From Alitta virens (taxonomy: Eukaryota; Annelida; Polychaeta; Phyllodocida; Nereididae), in NCBI GenBank assembly GCA_932294295.1, contig OW028579.1, forward strand, positions 35,842,362-35,906,361: a stretch of 64,000 nt of DNA, given 5' to 3'. The position numbers and the translations under genes are program-made. Position 1 is the stretch's first letter. Each line of letters opens with the position of its first letter. Below are positions 13,101 through 25,100 of this stretch, piece after piece. The notes below the pieces were generated by a model. That model was not told the origin of the DNA, did no database searches, and was given only the letters and a program-made list of their open reading frames with translations.

Positions 13101-16100
13101 TTTTTTACATAGGCAATAAATGTTGTAGGTTTTCTAGTAAATTATTGAGTGAGCATGATCACCTATTGTGCAACAAAATTAAAAATATTGCAAATAAATT
13201 CAGGTCACTGTGTTTTAAAATCTTATCATCCATGACTGATTTTACAATTTATATTGTGTAACTTTGCTGTTCAATGAAATGATAATGACTAGCAATCCAC
13301 CAGCTCATTTAAAGCAGCAGATTAACAATGAGTTTAACCTATTAGGGAGGCACTCATGCGTGCAAAACTGTGACTTGGCTGCCACACTTGGAATTGGACT
13401 GATGGCCTGTTGACCCCACTTCAAGGCAATCAGCTGTAAATAAAAGGCCTTGTGCCAATATGGAGTCAACACCAAACCACCATAGCCTTAACACAAACTA
13501 ATGATATAAGGAGGAAAAATAAAATTGTGAGAAAGGAAACCAAGTAGAATTTTACTTCATTATTACAGCACATTCCATAAACATGGAAACTAAACTCCAG
13601 AGGACGTCATGTGAATCTGGCAGGACACTTAGTAAGGGGCGTTCACACTATCACATATGAGAAAAACGTATGACCACCAACGTCAAAAATTGGCTATACG
13701 TGCTCACACGTGGCTCTGTTAATCACGTATAACGTCTTTCTACGAGCGTACATGGGGCAATCGTAAAATGCTTGTTGGACGTTCATAAAATGCTCACCAA
13801 ACGTCCGTCAAACGCTCGCCAAACGTCCGTCTTGAGGCATCCATGAGACATCCTCGAGGCACTCGTAGATCGCTCGTAGATCGCCCGTGTGAGTGGTTCA
13901 AGGATGGGCAAGGAAGACCACGGGCATGTGACGTACATCCGACGAGCATTTTACGAGCGTTCTACGAGTGGATGCCAGTGAATGGCAAGTATATATGGAT
14001 GGACAGTGGCTACCTATGGCTACATTTGGCCACGTACATACGTAGGACATACATAGGATGCTCGCGGACTGACCCCCGAGCAAGTAACGTAACTAATATA
14101 AACAATTTACTCGTAGAACGTCCGCCAAAGTTTTAAACATGTTTAAACAAATTTGCCCTCTCCATGTATGGTCGTGAGCGGACAAGCGACCAGGAGCATC
14201 CTACAGATTAGCCCGAGTATATGTAAAACACTCGTCGAGTGAATCACATATGGCTTAAGGATGAGCAAGAGTGGAAAAAAATTCCATCCGTTGTCATACG
14301 TAGGTCTTATCCATGATAGTGTGAACGCCCCTTTAGGCCTATTGGCGAAGGCAGTACCTCAGCCAATGGCGTTCCTGGATCCACATGACGTCCACTGCAG
14401 TTCAGTTACCATGTCAATGCTGTTGTGTATAAGTTGTCTTGTGTGAATGTCTGACTAGTATGATTGTAAACAAAGAGTTTCATGTTTTTGCATGATTAAA
14501 TAAAGCATTATTATTATTCTATCTATAAAATCTACTGTAAGATCAATTTGCCTGAAACATTTGGTGTCCATAATATTGTGGTACCCATGAAGTAGTTTAG
14601 ATACAATGAAATTTTACGGAACAATGAACAATAGGATTGTCACTGAAGATTACTTATAGCTTGCAGGTTAAGGGTGTATGCAAAAAAGTGAACTGTTCCC
14701 CAGGCTAAAAGTCAGGGATCACGGTCACAAAGTGAATAATGATGTTTTGGCAAGTTGTTACTTTAATGAAACTTTTTCTTATTTATAAGCAGTTTCTAAT
14801 CATTGTCCATATAAAGTTTAGTTTAAGTTACATATTACCTATGGAAAAAGCTACAAAAAGATAATAAACAAATCTCCACCAACAACGGTTTTAAGGGAAA
14901 ATTTCAATCTCACTGCTAAACTTACTATAAGAATTTTTTTTTTTTCTTTTGAAGCCTCAAGTGATCTGAGCAGAAATAATTTCTTAAACAGGCACTGCAC
15001 CTGTTTATTTATTCACAACCATCATAGATGGCTAATGCTTTGTCACGTTTCCAGGTTACCTGAACCAACAAACAAGAAATCTGATGAATCAGAAAAGATG
15101 TGACGTTGAAGATTTTCCAGTCAGACGTGGTCGATTTGAACTCTATCGTAAGAATTTAATATAAGTTAATTTGACATCTGATCTGTGATAAATTGATAAT
15201 TACATGATTTACCTCTACCAGATTTAAATTTGGTTGATAAGACAACTTTTTAATAGTAGTAGTAGTGTTAATTGACCTTATTACAGAAGTCCAGCTATCT
15301 ATCTATCTATCTGTCTATCTATCTGTCTGTCTGTCTATCAGTCTATCTATCTGTCTAGCTGTCTGTCTGTCTATCAGCCTATCTATCTATCAGCCTATCT
15401 ATCTATCTATCTATCTATCGATCGATCTATCGATCTATCTATCTATCTATCTATCTATCATCTACAGTTGGAAACAGAATTATTCAACCCCCGTGGAATT
15501 TGCATGAAAATGTGCCAACTATAACATTGCACAGGACGTAAATGACAAATGCAATCTTTTAGAATGTGATGTGCCATGTTTTGCTAATTTACTGCTGTGT
15601 TTTGCAAGATGTATGTAATGTTACATAACCTGTGCACATATGAACTCCCACACCTGCCATTTTTGGGTTATTGGGTTGCTATGGTCTGTGGGGCCCTTTC
15701 TGTTGTTGAATCCAGCTTTTTTTTTCATCCAGACAGTCTTTTCTAGTCATCACCTGGTTATTTACGATGAAAATATTGCAATACCATTGGCACTTTTACA
15801 ATTCAAGCGACTGTAACACAGAATAAGATTTTATGAAAATGGGCCATTTTTTGCCTCTTCTGATTGTAAAATCTTAAGTTTATGTTTGAAAACTTTCACT
15901 TTTTATTTTTTTTATTGACAAAGCAATAAGCAAAATTATTTTGAAGTAAAAGAACCAAAGTTTGATCTTTTAAGAATAATATGTAATTTTGATGTATTTT
16001 CACTGAATGTTATGTCACTACTGAAGTCCCTCGACCTTTTCACCAGCCAGCTATCTCATGCTTTCTAGCTAAAATTTTTGCCACGATGAATTTCAGGAAA

Positions 16101-19100
16101 TTCAGAGAAAATCTGCTGAAAATCGTGCACAATGAAGAAAGTATTACTATATCACAACTCTATCCCTAAAATATGAATGTAACGGACTTTGTATGAAGCA
16201 GATAGACTATTTAAGTGACTGTGATATTGTTAGTGTGATCAGAGACATCTGTGATAGCCGAAATTGTGGAATTTTTTTGCTGGTTTTTATTCTTATGAAT
16301 TAGATTTTTTTTTTTTTACTTTTCATGTACACATTGATTCAATTTCACAATTATCGTTTTAACATCCTTTAACTTTTTTGGCTTATTTTTATTGTATATT
16401 CCATGAATTTATATGTGAATAAATAAAATGATATATATTTTGGTCATGTAGTATGGCATAACAGATGCAAAACAGCTTTAAAATTTGCAAATTATCATGA
16501 ATTGTCACTTCCAAGAAAATATTGATGATGGCATGTGTCATTTGTCCTGTGCAGAATTATAACTGATATACATATGTATTTCCATCCAAATTCCAGGAGG
16601 TTGAATGCTTCCAACTCTATCTATCCATCTATCTAGCTATCTATCTATCAGCCTATCTATCTATCTATCTATCTACACTTATCCATGAGATCAATTGAAT
16701 TTTCAGCTTATAAGTGGTCTGGTAATATTGACTGGAGACTGAATGAGACCCATCCCAATATCCCAGGCAGTGAAGCCATAAGGGTTATGACAGAATCAGT
16801 GCAGGCAAGTCCATACTATCATAGCACTACTGCGATTTCATTCCATGTTCCAATACTTACTAATTTAATTGATACCCTTGACAATAATTATTGGTATGAC
16901 AATGGATCAACAGATTGTGTTCTTCGTTTAGCCTGTAAAATAGGTAAGATGTCACGCCTTAGAGCCATTGCCTCCTCGTATATCCTCAATAAGATTCATA
17001 TAAGTTCTGTTCAACCTGTCATTGATTACGCAATATGTTCTTGGGGTTTTACCTTTAATTATAATATTCATAAAATTCAGCATTAACAGAATTTTGCTGC
17101 TCGAGTTGTTACTGGCAATTTCGATCATGTAAACTCTCATGGTGCTGATATTGTTAAGTCGTTAAAATGGATGAATGTAATACAAAGGAGGAATTATTTC
17201 ACGATATTATTGATCTTTAAATGACTGATGGGTCTTGCTGCAAGTTATTTGTCATGTGATTTCGTATTATACAGGGATACTGAAAGAGCATATGATTTAA
17301 GATCGTCTGTAGATAATAATGTTATGGTGCCATGTGTAAATGCCTCTGTGATGAAATGTTCTTTTAGCCATAATGATGCTATTTTATAGAATAATCTTCC
17401 AGATAATTTAAAAGCTTTTAATGATGTCTGTGATTTTAAACGAAGTCTTAAGGATTTCATATTTACAAGTTTTTAAATCTCGAATGGTTTTATTGTAAAT
17501 GTTATTTCTTGTGTTGTGTTCAGCTTCTAAAGAGCCACTTTTATGCCTTGTTCAATCGGACATAGTTATCCTGTATTCAAACATCAAAGCAAACAATGCA
17601 CCCACAGAAACATTGGACAAAGTTGGCTGTTTAAAAAAGAACCAGTGGATTAAAAAAAAAGGCTTTTCATATGATTAAATGGAGAACTTGGTTGTTTGAA
17701 TAACCAACAGGAGTTTTAAGTTTGTACACCAGTGTAAATCAGGACTATCCATACAGTAATATAGTCATTGTTTGTTTGTTTGTCTTGGCGCAGTGCTTAA
17801 ATGGACAGAATGGAAGCTAGTATAAGATGAGCCACTTGTGAAACTCAGAGCCACTTGTGAGACTCTGCTAGATGAACCACTTGTGAAACTCGACTTGATT
17901 TTATGAATTTTGTAAAATACCAAAAAATTCAGGTTTACCTAAACACCAAGTTGGCATTTCCAATAAACTGGCTTTTGAAGAAACCTTAACCTATAATAAA
18001 TTTGTTATGAATCAACAACGAATTATGTTCGATGGTGTGGATAATTTAGGGGCACTGTTATTGTTTATTTTATTCTCAGGATTGGCAAAAATGGATGGCA
18101 ACGATTACTGTAACCCAGACTACTAATCCAAATGCTGTCATCATCATCAATTACCCTACGTAAGTAGAATTTCGTCAGAATTATAAGTTTATATTCATAA
18201 CTATCTCATGCAAGTGGTATCATAATTTTTTTAAAGACTATCAACTAAACAATAACAGCCAAATTGAATATATAGTACGTTGTCTAACTATGTGAGTGTA
18301 TATGTTATCAGAATTTTTAGTTTATGATCACTTATCTATTGTAAAAGCATTTTAGTTATTCTGTGTCTATTCTCAATTGCAATATATCTAATGTATGTGA
18401 TGTCCGAATTCTCCATTGCAAATAAGTGGAAATACATCCATAAGTACTCACATCTATTACTATTTATTATTTGGAAATCTTTACTTACCAATCTGAACTT
18501 TTCATTCATCATGTCTTTTCTTTTTTTGTTCAGGCCTGATGCAGCAGGTAACCATGGAGATGCCTATCCATTTCAGGCCACAACCTTAGCTCATGCATTT
18601 TACCCTTCAAGCCATCCAATAGCTGGTGATATGCATTACAACATGGCCTTGCCATTCTCCTCTACCGAGCCTCCATCCGCAACAAGTATGCGTTTTTGAA
18701 ATATCAAATGTTTAATCGCTCATTACAGCAGATCTCATAAACCTGGAAACTTCAACTCTTGAGGATGTCATGTTAATCCAGGACTCCCATTGGTTGAAGG
18801 ACTGCCTAAGCCAATGGGAGTCCTGGATTCACATGACATCATCTGGAGTTAAGTTTTCAAGTCTATGAACTCAGGTGGATTGAAAAATTGGCAAAAAAAT
18901 CAGATTGGGTCAACAATCCAACATTTGTCATTATCGGCCAACATCGTGCATGCCACACTGACGTCAGTTTAAAAAGGCTGATTAATTAATGCTCAACCCT
19001 TTAGGTTATAAAAGTTAATTTGTCAAATTATAGAAGGATTACAGGATAAGTCAATATTATATGGATGAATCTGTATTATATACAAACTTAAAGATGACAG

Positions 19101-22100
19101 AGCCTACAGAGGGCACTACCACAGTAGCAGATAAAAAGACAATAAGATGACGTCACCACACCATTTTTACAAGGATGATGTCACAATATAAATGACTTCT
19201 TTGAACAATACTTATCTGCTACAGTGACAGTGACCTCTGTTGGAACTCCTCCCCATTGTATAGGACTGGTGTTACCGTAGGTTTGCCTAAAGTGTATGTA
19301 TGTGATTTGGGCTTCACGTCCTGTATTTCTGCACTGGATGGGCTAATTAGGACAGGCAGGGACCATGGCAATGAGACGAGGATGAAACAGCCATCCAACT
19401 TAGGCTCGACCGGGAATCAAACCCAGGGGTGGGTGGGTGATTTGGGCTTCACGTCCTGTATTTCTGCACCGGATGGGCTAATTAGGACAGGCAGGGACCA
19501 TGGCAATGAGACGAGGATGAAACAGCCATCCAACTTAGGCTCGACCGGGAATCAAACCCAGGGGTGGGTGGGTGATTTGGGCTTCACGTCCTGTATTTCT
19601 GCACCGGATGGGCTAATTAGGACAGGCAGGGACCATGGCAATGAGCGGTTTGCCTAAAGACATGAACGATCATCACAATATGGACATGTTTTATTTCAGC
19701 ATACAGTTTGAAGCATGTCAGTGTACATGAGTTGGGTCATGCATTGGGTCTGAGGCATTCCAATGTCACTGATGCAGTGATGTATCCCTTTGCCAGCAGA
19801 GGCACAGCATACCGAGGATTGGCCACCGATGATATTTTGGGCATCTTAGCTGCTTATGGTAAACATAGTTAGTTTCATTAAAAACGGCCCATCACATTGA
19901 AACTAGACAAAGCTGTCAGAGCTGGCTACTCAAAACCGGACCTAAAAGTACATATTTATGATATGTTAGATTAATTTCCTACATTTACCAAGGTTTATAT
20001 TTATCTTGTAATAAATGTAAGCCGATAATTTTGAATGTGGTAACTGACCTTATGCAAAATTGGCTTAAGCTATGATCACTGTAGAGTTAATTTGAATCAT
20101 CATGATTTTGTAATCGTCAGGATAGTAGAAATTTGGAAAAAAATATATTTTCTTCATCTGACATTATTTACAAAATAATAACATAATATATGCAGTCTAA
20201 GATTTCATATATATCTATTATAGAGTTTTTTTTAAATTTTCACCAAAGCAAACTGTTAAAACATTTATGTAAACAGATCCCAATCTCCTATCAGTCTCGC
20301 ATTTATTTGACCTAATATCTCTCAGAGATTAGAGAGACTGCTTGTAATAAATATCTGGCATATTGACAAAGCTAATATTAGTCACAGCTATATTGTGCGA
20401 TTATCTACACGCCAGATATAAAAAAGAGACCTCATTATTCAGCTTATTGCGGTCTAAATTATTAGTCATGAGTACCAGCCAGGGTTAGGCATGAGTACAG
20501 GTGAATGTACTCGAGTACGAGTACCAACCCATGCTGTGAGTACAAGTGCGAGTACAGTCTTCAGTCAATGTACTCGAGTATGACTATATGATGGAATGTA
20601 CTGAAGTACAAGTATTACCAGCATGTCTAACTTGGTAGACATTTTTATTTTGGCTCTGAAGGGCAAGAGGGGAAAGTAGTCATTCTGGGACCAGTCAAAA
20701 TGTCTATAAGAAAGTAGCCATTTTTACTGACTTCAGCAAAAGACACTGATTAACAAGCTTTAATACAATAGGGGGGGGGGGGCATGTTTTGTATATATAT
20801 TTACATTTATTATTATTAGTATACCACTACAATAGAAACAAGTATATATACTTTATTGCGTAATCCAGGGTCCATATTTCTTGTACTTGTATTTGTAATT
20901 TGGTACCAATAAAATAAAATCAAATCAAATCTTAATAGCTGGTCAACAAGGATTTTGCACTGCAGAACTGTCTTCTCTTTCAGGTGATTGTAATCTTAGT
21001 CCTTGTCAAAATGGCGGAACATGTACCCATCAAGCTGCAACACCGCGATACAGGTGTACATGCCCACAGTATTTCACAGGCACCAACTGCCAAACAGGTA
21101 AATTTCAAAGATGTTTACTTTTTTGGATAAATCGATAGATATATAGATAGAAAGCTAGCTAGAGATAGATAGATAGATAGATAGATAGCTAGATAGATAA
21201 ATAGATAGATAGATAGATAACATCTTTATTTACTGTCATCAATTACATGTTATATACATTTGTTATTTACTATTATTATTATGATTGGCAAAGGAGGTTT
21301 TTTTTAAAAGTAATTACTTACTACTGTTACTACTTATGGATTTAGCAGTGACTGCTATGTTAAGAAAAATCTGTTAATGCAAAGGATGCATTAGACATGT
21401 GAAGACAGACATTCAAAAGATCACAGGCTAAACAGCTTAGTTGGCACCTTTTTCTATTCCATTGTTAGTTTATGCCAAACTGTTATAGGCTTTAAAAATA
21501 AATTTAAGGTCACAGATTTACTGACATTTTCATTTACTTATTATACCAGCTGCGACACCATGTACCCTTAGCCCCTGCCAAAATGGCGGTACCTGCACCT
21601 ATAACAGCGGAGGTCGAACATGCGCATGTCCATCAACACATACTGGGACCAGTTGTGAAAGCGGTATGTTTACATTGCTTGTTTGAACCAGAATACAGCA
21701 GTTTTAGAGCGAGCATGGACAGTTGCATCTTCAGAACGACTTTTCAGACTGATTGAAACATTTGATAAAAATGATATTAACACCCCAACATCTGGGCAAT
21801 AATCTTGTTTTCACCTCTTTTGACCAACGTTTTACCCCTTTTCTGTACAGTTGTAATGCTATTTCTGTATCTTCTCCTCCAATGACTTGTATAGCACAGA
21901 CAAGTATTTTATGACAAGGACATTAGGAATGGGCTAGAAAAGTTGGTCAATTACTTTACAATCTTTCTGATCTGTCTCTTTCACCCCTGAACTGTCCATG
22001 CTCTCTCTAAAACTGCTGTAATATATTATGTTGACACTTTACAAGCATCGAAAGACACTGCTTATGCTTAGGCAGTTCCCAGCCAAACAGGTGCCCTACC

Positions 22101-25100
22101 CTTTGCGTATTATGACTGTAACCGCCAATAGCACTTACCGCCATAAAAGCTGACCTGGCAGGTTATATTAGCTTATTTGGCAAAAGCCATTCATGCTTAC
22201 TCTACCCAGAAGACTTACTGGTATTTGTCAACAAGGCCTTACGTGATATTGTTGCTTGGTAAGCAAATTTGTCTACCTGGCAAATAACCTTACAACTTTA
22301 TTATCAGCTTTGCTGACTTTGCGATTTCAGAGTCCTTTTATGAAAAATTGAGGTCAGCAAGGTTTCAATTCATACCAAAAGCGAAACACCTACACATTTT
22401 TGTACATAATAAACTTTAAATTTTGAAGCTCAGACAAAAATTGAAGGAGCTGTGTAATAAAATGTATTATGTAGCGACAACGCTAATGACGTTCATGACG
22501 TTCTTGTGCCTCGTTTTCGTATTCTGTAGTATTTGCCAGGCAATATAACTGACCGTGATATTTGTTGATATTCTTAAATTAAATGGTGATATATTGGTTA
22601 ATTTGGTGCAAGCATCATTGGATGCAGCAATGACGTCATCATGTTGCCAGTTCTTGCACTCTGTGACCTAACCATAGCCATTATCTGATGACATCACAAC
22701 ACTTTAGCTGAGTGCAAAGAGAGGCCAATGAGGCATAAATGCCAACATGGCTGCTCTGTCGAAAGGGTGTTAAGACCGGTTATGTCAAATAACTTTGCCT
22801 TAGATATATTCATTTCAAAGGCCTATTTCCTGAACTACATACAATGTCAATCTTTGATTTTTTAAAAACAGAGAGTAAACAATATTTCATACCTTTTTTA
22901 ATCAGCAACCCTGTGGTTATTGTCTCATTAATAGCAGATATATAACATTTTTGGATGTGAATATGACTGAAACAGTCATCCGGACAGTATGTATGTAGTT
23001 TACAGAAGCACTTCGTGGTTTTTGGCAATTAAATGTGGAACTCCTTGGGGCCCAAAAGGCCTCTGATTGGCTGAAAATAATGGCGGACCTGTAATAGAGC
23101 GGCATGACCGTGCTTCACCTTTCATTTCTTGACATGCCAGAGCACACCAGAGGGCGCCAGTGTTGAGGCGCCAATAAATATCTACTTCGAATATCTGGAT
23201 GTGGGATTAATCTATCTGCCAAATAATATATATAGCACACCAAAACCTAGATTTGCTATATGGCCAAAGTGAGATTTATTATAAGCCACCTAACATTTAG
23301 TTAATGGAAGCATTGATTATTTTATATGTTTATTGACTTTTATCATATGACACCAGCAATACCAGCGTGTACACTTAACCCCTGCCAAAATGGTGGAACC
23401 TGCACCAATGACGCTACTGGAGGACGAACTTGTACATGCCAAAGCTCATTCAGGGGGGTCAACTGTGAAATTTGTAAGTTTACAGGAAATGTCTTTTCAA
23501 TCAATTACATAGAATTATTAATTATAATGTCAATCATTGGCTAAAAATTTCAGTTCTGAAATGAGAGTACTCAAAAGATTAGATACGAAAAAATATGATA
23601 AACTTAATCACATTGTTTATAAGAGACCTTTACAAAGACCTGGAATTTGTATGAAATTTGTATGAAATATATCTGCATTTTGCAGTAGTGGACAGTAATT
23701 TGCACAAGCTATGAAATTTATTTTGTGATAAAAAAATTTTAATTGATCATTTTTTGTGAAAAATTATATTGTTGCAACATTCTCATATTTTTTATATTTC
23801 GTTTATTGGCAATACATGTGCACTAAACCTAACTTCCTACATGGCCAAATGTGCTACATGCGTTTTCCATGCGTTTGGATAAACGCATGGTTTTCACCTA
23901 ATTTTTATTAGGCAAAAACCATGCGTTCTCCATGTGTTTATCCTTCTCATGGAAAGTGTCACATTTGGCCATGTACGTATTTAGATGTGTGTAAATACTT
24001 TAGCACTGACAAAATTATACACGTCATAAATTTACTGACATTTACTTTCTGATACCAGTAAAAACAGCTTGCGAGATGATCCCATGTCTAAATGGTGCTA
24101 GCTGCATCAACAACAGCGGTGGGGGACGCACATGCCTTTGTCCATCAACATATACCGGGACTAATTGCCAAACCAGAAAGTATTCACCGATGCATATTCA
24201 TAGATGTGTGTGTGTGTGTGAATAGGGCTTTACGTCCTGTATTTCTGCACCAGTTGGGCTAATTAGGACAGGCAGAGACCATTGCAATGAGACAAAGGAT
24301 GAAACAGCCATCCAACTTAGGTTGACCAGGAATCGAACCCTATCCCCGGACCCAGCGGTTGGAAGCCCAGAGCGCTACATCTGAGCTAGGCCCCCGCCCT
24401 CGCATATTCATAGATAGATATGGGAAGTGCAGCCCTCCAAGGCAAGTTCTTGCCACTATCGAGGGTTGATTGATGAGGTGAGAGAGAGGATGAGTCCACC
24501 CATGTTACACATTTACCCCATGGGTGGGATCTTTTACTTGCCTCAGCAAAGACACTGAGTGCAAGGGACCGCCAACTTAACGCCTCATCCAAACAACATC
24601 CAGCTGGGATGATGCTCATGAAGCGTTGCCTGGGCCTGGGATTGAACCCCAGATCCTTCAGAGGAGCAGGCGAGCGTCTTACCACTAGACCATCCAGCTG
24701 CTAAATAAAACATTTTCCTTTGTTGGATTATGTAATGCACAACAAATTCAACACATTTACACATTTTCAACTTAGAGCTTATTGGTATAAAATTGTGATT
24801 GCACTAGAATGAATTGAAGTGAAGATGTTAAATTAAAATTAACCGATGGGTAATTGAAAAAAAGAACGTTGTGTAATTTTCAAATCCTTATGTGCTTTCC
24901 CCATTAGTAAAGCCATACCACTTGACAACTTAAACAATAATCATGGTTACATGTTAACAATACTTATGTTGATATTTGGGAATAAATAATTAGTGATTTT
25001 TCTCCTTTACCTCATAGTGACAGCATGTGGTAGCAGACCATGCCAAAATGGTGGAACATGTATTCTTGCATCCAACAGTGCAGGATACTCTTGTGTTTGT

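Noticed and set aside
13843..14136. 97-aa frame in the 700-bp element
   Set aside because: Low-complexity CGTAGA/CGAGC motifs with no transposase signature; frames exist on both strands.
15265..15507. 80-aa YLSIYLS-rich frame
   Set aside because: Translation of the TATC microsatellite in an MMP intron.
16685..17086. A single 133-aa protein here
   Set aside because: The frame runs through a true MMP exon (16707-16804), intron sequence and a LINE relic; it is not one gene.
19256..19657. 133-aa protein with 45-aa tandem repeats
   Set aside because: Artefact of the 135-bp SINE multimer, whose period is divisible by three.
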